Assembly: GCF_040362765.1 (NCBI RefSeq)
Contig: NZ_BAABWK010000001.1
Span: forward strand, 672,990-736,989
Direction: 5' to 3'
Length of the DNA stretch: 64,000 nucleotides
Source of the DNA: Pyruvatibacter sp. HU-CL02332
GTDB lineage: Bacteria > Pseudomonadota > Alphaproteobacteria > CGMCC-115125
Part shown: positions 8,991 to 17,795 of the stretch, one piece after another
Position numbering within the stretch: the first letter of the stretch is position 1
How the letters are laid out: each line of letters begins with the position of its first letter
Notes under the pieces: generated by a model
The model's database searches: none
The model's input: only the letters and a program-made list of their open reading frames with translations
Told to the model about the DNA's origin: nothing
Translations under genes and position numbers: made by a program

Positions 8991-9779
8991 CTAGCTCTGG
9001 CCTTCAACCGTCAGGTTGAGGGCCAGACGCCCTCCATCGGCATAAATGCATTCGCCGGTGATGTAGCTGGCGTCGTCTGACGCCAGAAAAACTGCCACCC
9101 CCGCAATTTCATCAGGTGATCCGACACGTCCCATGGGCGTACGCGACATAAGCCGTGCGCGTCCTGCGTCATCCGCATTCACGGACCGCAACATGCCCGT
9201 CGAGATAGACCCCGGCCCGATGGCATTGACCCTGATGTCATACTGAGCCAGCGAAACCGCCATGACTCGGGTGAGCTGGTTGATCGCACCTTTGGCCACC
9301 ACATAGGGCACCTGATCAGGGATCGCGACCTGAGCGTTGACGGACGACATGTTGATGATCGCCCCCTGGCGCTGGTCTTCCTCATTCTGGCGTTTCATCA
9401 CCCGCGCCACGGCCTGACCAGTAATGAAGGCGCCCGTAAGATTGACCTTCATGACCCGCTCGAAGTCAGCTTCGGTAAGATCAAGGAAGTCCGCTGAGTG
9501 AACCACCGCAGCGTTGTTGATCAGAACATCAACGCGCTCGTGCGCTTCAAGAGTGGCAGCCACAAGATTGTGCACGTCCAGCCGGTCTGACACATCGCAC
9601 GCAACAAACTGCGCATTGCCGCCTGCCTCCTGAATGACCGAAGCAGCTTCAGCACCTGCCGTCTCGTCAATATCCGCAAGCATCACCCGCGCACCTTCAC
9701 GCGCGAACCGGGCCGCACAGGCATATCCAATGCCCTGAGCCGCACCGGTAATGATCGCAACTTTGTCTCCGAGATCCAT
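8991..9779 (-). CDS. Short-chain dehydrogenase/reductase
   Basis: A 262-residue classical SDR. It has the cofactor motif TGAAQGIG near residue 12, NNAA, the catalytic Ser in INMSS and the YxxxK pair in YVVAKGA. An Asp after the second strand (LADIDE) points to NAD(H) rather than NADP(H). The start codon (9779) lies four bases after the stop of the acyl-CoA synthetase gene, so the two genes form an operon. The pairing suggests it acts on an acyl-CoA-derived or alcohol intermediate, but the substrate is unknown. Confidence 0.9.
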   Translation of the reverse strand: MDLGDKVAIITGAAQGIGYACAARFAREGARVMLADIDETAGAEAASVIQEAGGNAQFVACDVSDRLDVHNLVAATLEAHERVDVLINNAAVVHSADFLDLTEADFERVMKVNLTGAFITGQAVARVMKRQNEEDQRQGAIINMSSVNAQVAIPDQVPYVVAKGAINQLTRVMAVSLAQYDIRVNAIGPGSISTGMLRSVNADDAGRARLMSRTPMGRVGSPDEIAGVAVFLASDDASYITGECIYADGGRLALNLTVEGQS

Positions 9780-9783
9780 ACCG

Positions 9784-11709
9784 TTATGCCTTCTTGCTCG
9801 TCGCACCGGTTGCATATCCCCGCGCGGTCACCGCAGTGGTAATCTCATCCAGAATGGCCGGGTCATCAATCGTTGCCGGCATCTTCCATTCAGTGCTGTC
9901 GCAGATCTTGCTCATCGTACCACGCAGGATTTTGCCCGATCGCGTCTTTGGAAGACGCTTAACGACAATCACGCTCTTGAAGGCTGCAACCGGTCCAATT
10001 TCCTGACGTACCAGCGCAACGCAGTCGCGCTCAATATCGTCAGCGCTGCGATCACACCCGGCCTTGAGCACGACAAACCCCAATGGCAGTTGTCCTTTGA
10101 GATCATCAGCGACACCAATGACCGCACACTCTGCCACATCCGACTGCCCCGCCAGCACTTCCTCCATGCCGCCCGTGGACAGCCTGTGCCCTGCCACATT
10201 GATGATGTCATCCGTGCGCGCCATGATGAAGAGATAGCCGTCTTCATCCTTGTATCCTGCGTCAGCCGTTTTGTAGTGCCCGGGGAACTCCTCAAGATAC
10301 GCTTCTTTGAATCGATCCTCATTTTGCCAGAGGGTCGGAAGACACCCCGGCGGCAATGGCAGTTTCACGGCGATGGACCCGGTGGTGCCTGCCGCCACTT
10401 CGTGACCTGCATCATCAAGCACCCGCACGTCATAACCCGGCATGGGAACCGTCGGTGACCCATGCTTGATCGGCAGAAGCCCAAGCCCAGCCGGATTGGC
10501 AGCAATCGCCCACCCTGTTTCCGTTTGCCACCAATGGTCGATGACCGGCACTTTGAGTTGATCTTCTGCCCACTGAACCGTCGGTGGGTCAGCGCGCTCA
10601 CCTGCAAGAAAAAGCATGGTGAAATCAGACAGATCATAGTCGCCAATCAGCGCGCCCTGAGGGTCCTGCTGCTTGATGGCGCGAAAGGCCGTGGGTGCTG
10701 TGAACAGCGCCTTTACCTTGTGCTCCGAAATTACCCGCCAGAAAGCACCTGCGTCCGGTGTGCCAACAGGTTTGCCTTCGTATAGGACACTGGTGCACCC
10801 GGCCAGAAGCGGTCCGTACACGATGTAGGAATGCCCGACGACCCACCCGACGTCAGACGCGGCCCAGAACACATCTCCCGCATTCATGCCGTAGACCGCG
10901 TTCATGGACCAGTTGAGCGCCACCATGTGCCCGCCATTGTCACGCACCACGCCCTTGGGCTGTCCGGTCGTGCCGGACGTATAGAGAATGTAGAGCGGAT
11001 CCGTCGCCGCCACCGACACACAGTCCGCCCGTCGGCCATCCACTTTCGCCGTCGCGACACTATCGGCCCAGTCATGATCGCGGCCCGCCGTCATGGCAGC
11101 CATTTCCATCGGACGCTGCAGCACAAAGCAGGCGTCAGGCTTGTGAGATGATTGCTCAATCGCCGCATCAACAAGAGGCTTGTAGGGAACAACCCGGCCC
11201 GGTTCGATCCCGCAGGACGCCAACAGGATGGCCTTGGGTGTCGCGTCATCAATGCGTGTCGCCAGCTCATGCGCGGCAAAGCCACCAAACACCACCGAAT
11301 GAACAACACCCAGTCGTGCGCACGCCAGCATCGCAATGGCAGCTTCCGGGATCATCGGCATGTAGATGATGGCACGGTCACCGGCCACGAGCCCCTGCTG
11401 CTTCAGCACCGCGGCAAGGGTGGCAACTTCCTCCAGAAGCTCTGAATAGGAGTACGTCTTCTTGGTTTGTGTGACCGGGCTGTCATAAATCAGCGCGGCG
11501 CGGTCTCCATGCCCCGCCTCAACATGACGGTCGAGACAATTATACGACGTGTTGCACATGGCACCGGCAAACCAGGATCCGTTGGCCTGGGCCGACGTGT
11601 CCAGCACCGTGTCCCACTTTTTGTCCCAATGGATGTCATTTGCCGCCTTGGCCCAAAACCCTTGCGGGTCATCACGCCATGCCTGATAGCTCTCGTCGTA
11701 AGTGCTCAT
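9784..11709 (-). CDS. prpE: Propionyl-CoA synthetase (acetate/propionate-CoA ligase family)
   Basis: A 641-residue AMP-forming acyl-CoA synthetase. The N-terminal domain (FWAKAANDIHWDKKWDTVLD) is of the acetyl-CoA/propionyl-CoA synthetase type. The P-loop YTSGTTGQPKG lies near residue 245, DHWWQTETGWAI is the acyl-pocket motif with the PrpE-like WWQTE, and the catalytic Lys is in KTRSGKILRG near the C-terminus. That Lys is usually acetylated by Pat enzymes in this family. It makes propionyl-CoA (or acetyl-CoA) from the free acid, ATP and CoA. PrpE is favoured over Acs by length and motifs, but no methylcitrate genes lie nearby. It heads an operon with the SDR gene. Confidence 0.87.
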   Translation of the reverse strand: MSTYDESYQAWRDDPQGFWAKAANDIHWDKKWDTVLDTSAQANGSWFAGAMCNTSYNCLDRHVEAGHGDRAALIYDSPVTQTKKTYSYSELLEEVATLAAVLKQQGLVAGDRAIIYMPMIPEAAIAMLACARLGVVHSVVFGGFAAHELATRIDDATPKAILLASCGIEPGRVVPYKPLVDAAIEQSSHKPDACFVLQRPMEMAAMTAGRDHDWADSVATAKVDGRRADCVSVAATDPLYILYTSGTTGQPKGVVRDNGGHMVALNWSMNAVYGMNAGDVFWAASDVGWVVGHSYIVYGPLLAGCTSVLYEGKPVGTPDAGAFWRVISEHKVKALFTAPTAFRAIKQQDPQGALIGDYDLSDFTMLFLAGERADPPTVQWAEDQLKVPVIDHWWQTETGWAIAANPAGLGLLPIKHGSPTVPMPGYDVRVLDDAGHEVAAGTTGSIAVKLPLPPGCLPTLWQNEDRFKEAYLEEFPGHYKTADAGYKDEDGYLFIMARTDDIINVAGHRLSTGGMEEVLAGQSDVAECAVIGVADDLKGQLPLGFVVLKAGCDRSADDIERDCVALVRQEIGPVAAFKSVIVVKRLPKTRSGKILRGTMSKICDSTEWKMPATIDDPAILDEITTAVTARGYATGATSKKA

Positions 11710-11855
11710 AACCGTCCTGTTGTTTCCGCCCGGCGATCGCTTGCCAGCCAGCGATTTTGCGCTTTAGGGGTTTTGCCTTATAGCGGCCCAATCAATTTCC
11801 CACCGCAACAAGGGTGCATGCAAGCGCTCTTCTTACCTTGGACGCCATCCCGCAC

Positions 11856-12611
11856 ATGATCGAAGACCCGTGGTTCTACATCGCAGCCGTGCCTGCTGTA
11901 CTCATCGTTGGAATTTCCAAAGGTGGGTTTGCGGCCGGGTTCGGCATCCTCGGTGTCCCTCTTATGGCATTGGTGATATCGCCCCTTCAGGCAGCTGCCA
12001 TTTTGCTGCCCATTCTGTTGGCAATGGACGTTGTTGGCCTGTGGGCCTACCGGCGGAATTTTGACATGCCCAACCTGCGCATTCTCATCCCGGCTGCCGC
12101 TGTGGGCATCGGCATCGGTTGGATGACGGCCAGTCTGGTGCAATCCGAGCATGTGGCCTTGATTGTCGGCCTTGTAGCCCTGGCTTTCGCAGCTGACTTC
12201 TGGACCGGACAACGCCGTGAAGGTGTTCCTGGCCGCTCCGTGCGCAAAGGTGGGTTCTGGGGCGCTATCGCGGGCTTCACGAGCTTCGTGGCCCACGCAG
12301 GCGGCCCACCCTTTCAGGTCTACATGCTGCCCCAACGGCTAGACAAAACTCTCTATGTGGGAACCAGCGTGGTGTTCTTCTGGGCTGTGAACCTGATCAA
12401 GGTGCCGCCCTATCTGGCGCTGGGCCAGTTCGACACGACAAACCTGCTCACGGCCCTGGTCTTGATGCCCTTGGCACCCATTGGGATTCTTGTGGGCGTC
12501 AAATTGCACCACCTGATCCCCGAAGAGCCATTCTACAAACTCTGTTACGCAGGCGTGACGCTTGTAGGGCTAAAGCTTGTCTACGACGCGTCTATTGATC
12601 TTTTTGTTTAG
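11856..12611 (+). CDS. TauE/SafE (TSUP) family membrane exporter
   Basis: A 251-residue inner-membrane protein with about eight hydrophobic segments. The family signatures are GISKGGFAAGFGILGVPLM in the first half and GFTSFVAHAGGPPFQVYMLP in the second, the usual internal duplication of the TSUP family. Members export or import sulfite, sulfoacetate, other organosulfur anions or related anions; the substrate here is not known. The ATG at 11856 (MIEDPWFY) is preferred to an ATG at 11814 that would add a non-hydrophobic lead. The last 20 bp overlap the 3' end of the convergent marR gene. Confidence 0.87.
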   Translation: MIEDPWFYIAAVPAVLIVGISKGGFAAGFGILGVPLMALVISPLQAAAILLPILLAMDVVGLWAYRRNFDMPNLRILIPAAAVGIGIGWMTASLVQSEHVALIVGLVALAFAADFWTGQRREGVPGRSVRKGGFWGAIAGFTSFVAHAGGPPFQVYMLPQRLDKTLYVGTSVVFFWAVNLIKVPPYLALGQFDTTNLLTALVLMPLAPIGILVGVKLHHLIPEEPFYKLCYAGVTLVGLKLVYDASIDLFV

Positions 12612-13098
12612 CGGCGACTTCGCCAGCCAGTTCGCGGCTGTTGTCGAGTTCAATCCGAGCCGCCTGCAGCGTTGGTATCAATGTCGCAATCGCACTCAAA
12701 TCAAGCCGCGTCGATAATTCCGCCAACAGCGGCATCAGACTCCCTACAGCAACCTCTCGAATGTCTCGCCCTGATTGCGTGATGTCGATCTTTTTTGATC
12801 GTCCATCATCGGGATCTCTCTCAGCCACAATGAAGCCAGCTTCATCAAGACGCTTGAGCGTATTTGTCATGGTCGCACGGCTCACCTGAAATGAGCTTGC
12901 CAATTGCGCCGGTGTGCGCGGACCGCCAAGCCGCACAAAATGGTTGAGCACTGAAAATTGCGGAACGGTCAAACCCTTGGGCAGTACGCGTTCAAATGCA
13001 GTGCGTGCCAACTGATCGATGATTCCGATCTCATTGAAAAATGTGAAGAGTGTCGGGTCATTCAGTTTGGACGGTTGATTGCTTTTGTCGATGTCCAT
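12592..13098 (-). CDS. MarR family transcriptional regulator
   Basis: A 168-residue winged-helix regulator. The recognition helix region is TPAQLASSFQVSRATMTNTLKRL and the wing is AERDPDDGRSKKIDIT. It starts 25 bp after the stop of the Acg-type nitroreductase gene on the same strand, so both are probably read from the promoter at about 14290. A 36-bp inverted repeat there is the likely operator, which would make the operon autoregulated. An in-frame TTG lies nine bases upstream of the chosen ATG. The ligand is unknown; redox-active or phenolic compounds are common for the family. Confidence 0.88.
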   Translation of the reverse strand: MDIDKSNQPSKLNDPTLFTFFNEIGIIDQLARTAFERVLPKGLTVPQFSVLNHFVRLGGPRTPAQLASSFQVSRATMTNTLKRLDEAGFIVAERDPDDGRSKKIDITQSGRDIREVAVGSLMPLLAELSTRLDLSAIATLIPTLQAARIELDNSRELAGEVAAKQKDQ

Positions 13099-13122
13099 TG
13101 AACTCAAAATACAAATAAAAAA

Positions 13123-14268
13123 TCATGTGATCTTCGCATCAATCGGCCAACGTGGGCTAGGCGAAAGAGCGGGGCCGTAACCAACCCGCGCGAACATTTG
13201 CACGCGAGACCCTTGCTGGCCAAGTGTTTCATGCAACTCAGTCAGCAAAGCATCCATTTCCGGATACTCCTGAAGGGCCTGGCTCAGCGGATGAATGGCA
13301 ATGCCAAGCTGGTTGGCCTTGAGGTTCATGCGTATCCAGTCACGACCCGATGCAATCTGATCTCGTCTCGTATTTGTTGCGGTTGCAACATAGACATACC
13401 CCATGGCTGACCAGATGATGTCGCGATACATGTCGATGCCCTGAGCGTACGCAGTGGACGTCATGTCGGAGAGTTCTTCACGCGTCAAAATGCCGGCCAT
13501 GTTCAGCGCCTCAAGGAAAGCACCTCCCAAATCAATGCCATCCGGGTTGGCATTGATTTCACTCTTGCCGAACCGCATCACGTCGACGCTTTCCATGTAG
13601 GTTCTTGGCGTCTCGACCTCGATGAGATGTGCGCGCCAGCTCAGATCCTTCAATGTTTCAATTGACCCCTGGTCGTGAATGGTGCCGGTGATCGCACCAT
13701 CACCCACCACACCGACGATGCTGGACATATCTTCGCGAGCCACCGGCTTGGACATATCAAACGGCTCCTTGTTTGACCGCCGATTGAAGACCTCCGCAAA
13801 CAGAGGCGATGCGGCGACAGAACCATCCTTCACCAAAGTTACCCGTGCGATCGGCCGCCCATCGAGCACCGGCTCCGGCTCACCTTCCGGGAAGAGAGTA
13901 ACGTCAGCACGATACCCGTCGCTCGCCGCCGCCATGCGCATGAGTTCAAGGAAGCAGCCCAGACCGATCACGATCTGACGATTGAACGGGTCTGTATGGG
14001 GAAGCATCTGATCCAGGTCATAGGACAACGTGAAACTGTCCTGGCCCTCAAGGGTCACCAGCCATGGCTGCTGATTGTGCGGATTGGGGGCGAGAACCGC
14101 GTATGACAGCGCGCGCTTGCGCGGGTCTGTGTAACCGCTGCCCGCCTGCGACCAGGGCGCCAGGGCTGTTTCCGGCGTGCGGGTGGCAATGAAGCCCGCT
14201 GTCCCTGCAGCCGCAATAACAGCAGTTGATCCGACGATTCGCAAAAATTGGCGACGAGACTTGGCCAT
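13123..14268 (-). CDS. Acg-type FMN-binding nitroreductase with Tat signal
   Basis: A 381-residue protein of the Acg branch of the nitroreductase superfamily. The N-terminus KSRRQFLRIVGSTAVIAAAG is a twin-arginine signal, so it is exported folded, presumably with flavin. The pair of half-conserved nitroreductase lobes is seen in APNPHNQQPW and NRRSNKEPFDMS, and a C-terminal LGIAIHPLSQALQ segment. Mycobacterial Acg binds FMN but lacks classical nitroreductase activity, so the reaction is uncertain. The ATG at 14268 follows GGGAG by eight bases. It is the first gene of an operon with marR and lies right behind the operator-like repeat at 14284. Confidence 0.82.
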   Translation of the reverse strand: MAKSRRQFLRIVGSTAVIAAAGTAGFIATRTPETALAPWSQAGSGYTDPRKRALSYAVLAPNPHNQQPWLVTLEGQDSFTLSYDLDQMLPHTDPFNRQIVIGLGCFLELMRMAAASDGYRADVTLFPEGEPEPVLDGRPIARVTLVKDGSVAASPLFAEVFNRRSNKEPFDMSKPVAREDMSSIVGVVGDGAITGTIHDQGSIETLKDLSWRAHLIEVETPRTYMESVDVMRFGKSEINANPDGIDLGGAFLEALNMAGILTREELSDMTSTAYAQGIDMYRDIIWSAMGYVYVATATNTRRDQIASGRDWIRMNLKANQLGIAIHPLSQALQEYPEMDALLTELHETLGQQGSRVQMFARVGYGPALSPSPRWPIDAKIT

Positions 14269-14283
14269 GAGAATGCTCCCTAT

Positions 14284-14319
14284 AATTCGATATCACACTA
14301 TATAGTTTGAGATCGAATT
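14284..14319. promoter_or_regulatory. 36-bp inverted repeat, probable MarR operator
   Basis: The two 18-bp arms, AATTCGATATCACACTAT and the complement of the right half, match at 16 of 18 positions and meet without a spacer. The repeat is AT-rich and lies 16 bp upstream of the Acg-type start codon. Its size fits one or two MarR dimers. Promoter elements for the operon must overlap it, so binding would repress. Identity of the regulator (the MarR gene of the same operon) is inference. Confidence 0.65.
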
Positions 14320-14374
14320 AATACAAGGGACATCCGCTCAGATTGCTGTCCGGGCTTATGCCCAGACATGCGAA

Positions 14375-14401
14375 AAGCGCCAGACTTCCTGTCTGGCGCT
14401 T
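14375..14401 (-). terminator. Terminator after the minus-strand YdcH gene
   Basis: Perfect 11-bp stem AAGCGCCAGAC/GTCTGGCGCTT with a five-base loop, followed on the minus strand by a short T run. It would end the transcript of the YdcH gene at 14443-14625. Confidence 0.65.
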
Positions 14402-14442
14402 GCCGTACGCGTCATACTGATAGGTGCTAGAAGCCTGAAACG

Positions 14443-14625
14443 TCAGGCGGCGGTGTCTAACTCAAGGGACAATCGCTCAATTTCTTCTTTCAGCAGAAGT
14501 TTCTTCTTTTTGAGCTCTGAGATCACCAGATCGTCGCTGGCGGGACTCAGTTGTTCCTGCTCGATTTCCGTCTCTAGTAGCCGGTGCCGCTCGTGGAGTT
14601 CGTTGAGGTGCACTGATAGTGACAT
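14443..14625 (-). CDS. YdcH family protein (DUF465)
   Basis: A 60-residue protein: MSLSVHLNELHERHRLLETEI, then ISELKKKKLLLKEEIERL. This is the usual two-helix DUF465 hairpin, predicted to be a coiled coil. Function is unknown; members are abundant in alphaproteobacteria. The ATG at 14625 has GGGAGG eight bases upstream, which decides against longer frames. It is divergent from a second DUF465 gene at 14852, with 226 bp between the starts. Confidence 0.85.
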   Translation of the reverse strand: MSLSVHLNELHERHRLLETEIEQEQLSPASDDLVISELKKKKLLLKEEIERLSLELDTAA

Positions 14626-14851
14626 GCGTCGGGCCTCCCATATCTCTGTTGACGGACCATGAGTCTGACTCCAATTCACACGTCTGTTAAGCAAAATCGA
14701 CATCCCCCTCAAAACTGCCGCCAAACGGGCATAAGTCTTGGATTTTTCAATAGACACATGACCTTGCAGCCCTTCTTCGCGCACGCTAGAAGGCAACCAC
14801 ACAGCGTAGGCTTGGGGCAGACGCAGCACTCAACTGGATGCACGGAGCGGC

Positions 14852-15079
14852 ATGACTCAGGACGTTTCAACTGATGAAGCCGAAAGCGAAGACGCCCTGC
14901 GCGCAAAGCTTGTTCAGCTCCGCCAGCAGCATCGCGACATGGATGCTGCAATCGATGCACTGGAAGCAAGCGGTGCCGCAGACCCTTTACGCATTCGCCG
15001 CCTGAAGAAAATGAAGCTCGCCATTCGCGACGAGATTGGCTTCATCGAAGACCAGTTGGTACCCGACATCATTGCCTGA
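14852..15079 (+). CDS. Second YdcH family protein (DUF465)
   Basis: A 75-residue DUF465 protein with an acidic N-terminal extension (TDEAESEDA) before the two-helix core LRAKLVQLRQQHRDMDAAIDAL and RIRRLKKMKLAIRDEIGFIE. GGAG lies five bases upstream of the ATG. It is a paralogue of the minus-strand gene at 14443-14625 and ends in a hairpin terminator shared with the convergent GGDEF gene. Function unknown. Confidence 0.85.
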   Translation: MTQDVSTDEAESEDALRAKLVQLRQQHRDMDAAIDALEASGAADPLRIRRLKKMKLAIRDEIGFIEDQLVPDIIA

Positions 15080-15102
15080 GGTCTTGGGGGTGGCTTGCCG
15101 TC

Positions 15103-15124
15103 AAAAGAGCCTCTAGCTCTTTTT
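15103..15124. terminator. Bidirectional terminator between DUF465 and GGDEF genes
   Basis: Stem AAAAGAGC/GCTCTTTT with loop CTCTA; T run on the plus strand, A run on the minus side. It overlaps the last codons of the convergent GGDEF gene. Confidence 0.7.
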
Positions 15125-15862
15125 CTCGCTTTCCTGACGCCGACGCTTTGCCACATACATGGCTTCGTCAGCACGCGCGAGGGCCGTCGCCGCGTCTTCA
15201 CCTGGCTTGAACGCAACAGCACCCGGTGACACGGACACACCAATCTTGTGCCCCATGATCTCCAGCGGCGTGTCCGCAATTAGATGCATAAGGCTCTCAG
15301 CCTTTTCCATCGCATCGGCTTCATTGGCCTGCGCAAGAATGACAGCAAACTCGTCGCCACCAATGCGCCCGACAATGTCGGATTCACGCACATGCTCCAC
15401 AAGTGCACCGGCTACATACTCAAGCACCGCATCCCCGGCAGCATGACCATAGGTGTCATTCACAGTCTTGAAATTGTTGAGGTCAATGAAGACAAGGCTC
15501 GCGGGAGCACCATAGCGCTCGGAAAATGAAATCATGCGGGAGAGTTCGCGCACGAAAGCGCGCCGGTTGAGAACCGGAACCAGAGAATCCGTATCGGCCT
15601 CTTGCTGAACCGCATCAAGCCGGCCACGCATGGTTGTGAGTTCTTTGCGCAGCGCATCAACCTCGGACATCAAGGTCATGAGCGCGTCGCGCACCTTGGG
15701 TGTCACTTCGGCCTCAGGAATGCCCATGATGGAAGCGGTGTCAGAAATCTGACGGGGTGCACTGGCAGCGCTAGCCGAGCCAGCAGCGGATGCCCGCGAG
15801 GGTGAACCTGCCCCCCGCACGGATGACACGGTCCCCGGCCGCCGTGTTCCTCCAACCTTCAT
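15113..15862 (-). CDS. GGDEF diguanylate cyclase
   Basis: A 249-residue cytoplasmic protein, likely to make cyclic di-GMP from two GTP. The N-terminal 40 residues are Ser/Ala/Gly-rich and probably disordered, then a short helical stretch leads into a coiled coil (ALRKELTTMRGRLDAVQQEA) and the GGDEF domain (about 95-245). The active site GRIGGDEFAVIL is intact. RESD lies five residues before GGDEF, the position of the inhibitory I-site, so product feedback is expected. No sensory or membrane domain is present. The ATG at 15862 (MKVGGTRRPG) is preceded by GGCGGGG; a GTG at 15889 is possible. Confidence 0.85.
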   Translation of the reverse strand: MKVGGTRRPGTVSSVRGAGSPSRASAAGSASAASAPRQISDTASIMGIPEAEVTPKVRDALMTLMSEVDALRKELTTMRGRLDAVQQEADTDSLVPVLNRRAFVRELSRMISFSERYGAPASLVFIDLNNFKTVNDTYGHAAGDAVLEYVAGALVEHVRESDIVGRIGGDEFAVILAQANEADAMEKAESLMHLIADTPLEIMGHKIGVSVSPGAVAFKPGEDAATALARADEAMYVAKRRRQESEKKS

Positions 15863-16106
15863 GGTCAACCCCGCCTGTGTGTCGCCCACATATGGACGCC
15901 CTTCTGGGTGTGTCAGACGACCAATATCAGAGGCCCAACACGGTCATTAAGGCAGCAAAACATTGAAAAAGTGCCTATTGCTGCCCTTCCCACCTAAGCG
16001 AGCCACCTTAACAATTCATTTATGCCCGGTCCTAACCAAGGCAAATACGGCTCAAACTGGCACATAATTGCCCTTTAACCTCATAAACGCGGCATGCAGG
16101 CGATGC

Positions 16107-16134
16107 TTGCCATACGCCCGCCCGTGCCTATACT
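16107..16134 (+). promoter_or_regulatory. Probable purEK promoter
   Basis: TTGCCA, 16-bp spacer, TATACT, giving a start site near 16140 and a leader of about 55 bases. The leader holds a strong hairpin GCCCGGG/CCCGGGC at 16149-16167 followed by a loose T-rich stretch, which may be a weak attenuator. The rest of the 331-bp gap from 15863 shows nothing else I can support. Confidence 0.45.
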
Positions 16135-16193
16135 CCCCTGCTTTCCGCGCCCGGGCACGTCCCGGGCAGTCTTGTTTTGGGCATAGGCACTCT

Positions 16194-16700
16194 ATGAGCG
16201 AAAGCACCTCCAGCACGTCTCCACTCGTTGGCATCATCATGGGCAGCCGCTCTGACTGGCCCACCATGACCCATGCCGCAGAAGCACTGGACGCGCTCGG
16301 CGTGCCTTATGAGACGCAGGTCGTCTCAGCGCACCGCACGCCTCAGCGCCTGTATGACTATGCCACCAGCGCCAAATCGCGCGGCTTGCATGTCATCATC
16401 GCAGGCGCTGGCGGCGCGGCTCATCTGCCCGGCATGGCCGCCTCCATGACACCACTGCCCGTCCTCGGCGTGCCGGTAGAAAGCGCTGCCCTCAAAGGCC
16501 AGGATTCCCTGCTTTCCATCGTCCAGATGCCCGGTGGCATTCCCGTCGGCACCCTTGCCATCGGCAAGGCCGGTGCCAAGAACGCAGGCCTGCTGGCCGC
16601 TGCCATTCTGGCAACCACCGATGACGCCCTTGCCGCCCGGCTGGATGCCTTCCGCGCAAACCAGACAGCCAGCGTCCAAGAGACAGTCGAAGATGCCTGA
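16194..16700 (+). CDS. purE: N5-carboxyaminoimidazole ribonucleotide mutase
   Basis: A 168-residue class I PurE, which converts N5-CAIR to CAIR in purine synthesis. It has the GSRSDW phosphate-binding motif, SAHRTPQRL with the catalytic His, and [12 protein letters not shown]. The ATG at 16194 is followed by a short Ser/Thr-rich lead that is common in this family; upstream in-frame Met codons give a Cys/Arg-rich sequence that is not family-like. The last 8 bp overlap purK, so the two are translationally coupled. Confidence 0.95.
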   Translation: MSESTSSTSPLVGIIMGSRSDWPTMTHAAEALDALGVPYETQVVSAHRTPQRLYDYATSAKSRGLHVIIAGAGGAAHLPGMAASMTPLPVLGVPVESAALKGQDSLLSIVQMPGGIPVGTLAIGKAGAKNAGLLAAAILATTDDALAARLDAFRANQTASVQETVEDA

Positions 16701-17787
16701 TACCTCAGGCGCCCTTCCCCCCGGCAGCACAATCGGCATTCTGGGCGGCGGACAGCTGGGCCGGATGCTCGCAATGGCGGCGGCACGACTGGGCCTCAAG
16801 ACGCACATCTATTGCCCCGAAGCTGAGTGCACAGCAGCTCAGGTCGCTGACGCGACCACCACCGCCGACTATGACGATGAATCAGCCCTCAAGGCCTTTG
16901 CGGCTGCCGTCGATGTCGTGACCTACGAATTTGAAAACGTCCCGACGGATACCGCCGCCCTCCTCGCCAGGCACGTGCCCGTGCGCCCCGGCGCCCGCGC
17001 GCTTGCCGTCGCGCAGGACCGGCTTGCAGAAAAAAGCTTCATGCGCGACCTGGGCATCAAGACCGCGCCCTTCGCAGACATCACAGGACCAGCAGACCTT
17101 GCTGCTGCCCTGGGTGAGATCGGCACCCCGGCCATCCTGAAAACGCGCCGCCTGGGCTATGACGGCAAAGGCCAGGCACGCATCAACGACACAGCCGCAG
17201 CGTCCGACGCATGGGATGCCGTAAAGCACCAGGCCTCGATCCTCGAAGGCTTCGTCAATTTTGAAGCAGAAATCTCCGTCATCGTTGCACGCAGCATCGA
17301 CGGGACGACAGCGGCCTACGACCCTGCCCGGAATGACCATGAGAACCACATCCTGTCGCTCTCAACGGTCCCGTCCGGGTACTCAAACGACATCGAGGCC
17401 AAGGCCCGCGAGCTTGCCGAAAAGATCGCCGCCGAACTCGATTATGTCGGCGTCATGGGCGTCGAGCTTTTTGTTGTCGCTGGCACACAGGAGCTGGTGG
17501 TCAACGAGATTGCACCGCGCGTCCACAACTCCGGCCATTGGACACTGGAAGGCTGCACGGTAAGCCAGTTTGAGCAGCACATGCGTGCCGTCGCGGGCTG
17601 GCCACTTGGGTCGCCTGAGCGTCACTCAGATGCGCAGATGACTAATCTCATCGGTGACGATGTGGACGCCTGGCAGGACATGGCAGCTGAACCCAATGCG
17701 GGTCTGCACCTCTACGGCAAAGGCGACGCGCGCCCCGGCCGCAAGATGGGCCACATTACGCGCATCACACCCAAGACAACTCGCTGA
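16693..17787 (+). CDS. purK: N5-carboxyaminoimidazole ribonucleotide synthase
   Basis: A 364-residue ATP-grasp enzyme that makes N5-CAIR from AIR, ATP and bicarbonate, feeding PurE. The N-terminal [12 protein letters not shown] is the family signature; [20 protein letters not shown] (ATP-binding loop) and [14 protein letters not shown] are all intact. The start ATG lies inside the 3' end of purE with an 8-bp overlap. Length is normal for the family. Confidence 0.95.
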   Translation: MPDTSGALPPGSTIGILGGGQLGRMLAMAAARLGLKTHIYCPEAECTAAQVADATTTADYDDESALKAFAAAVDVVTYEFENVPTDTAALLARHVPVRPGARALAVAQDRLAEKSFMRDLGIKTAPFADITGPADLAAALGEIGTPAILKTRRLGYDGKGQARINDTAAASDAWDAVKHQASILEGFVNFEAEISVIVARSIDGTTAAYDPARNDHENHILSLSTVPSGYSNDIEAKARELAEKIAAELDYVGVMGVELFVVAGTQELVVNEIAPRVHNSGHWTLEGCTVSQFEQHMRAVAGWPLGSPERHSDAQMTNLIGDDVDAWQDMAAEPNAGLHLYGKGDARPGRKMGHITRITPKTTR

Positions 17788-17795
17788 ATCACTGC

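Noticed and set aside
11196-11212. tRNA-like GGTTCGATCCC string
   Set aside because: It is inside the propionyl-CoA synthetase coding sequence and has no cloverleaf around it.
16149-16167. Purine riboswitch upstream of purE
   Set aside because: Only a simple GC hairpin is present; the conserved three-way junction of purine riboswitches is absent.
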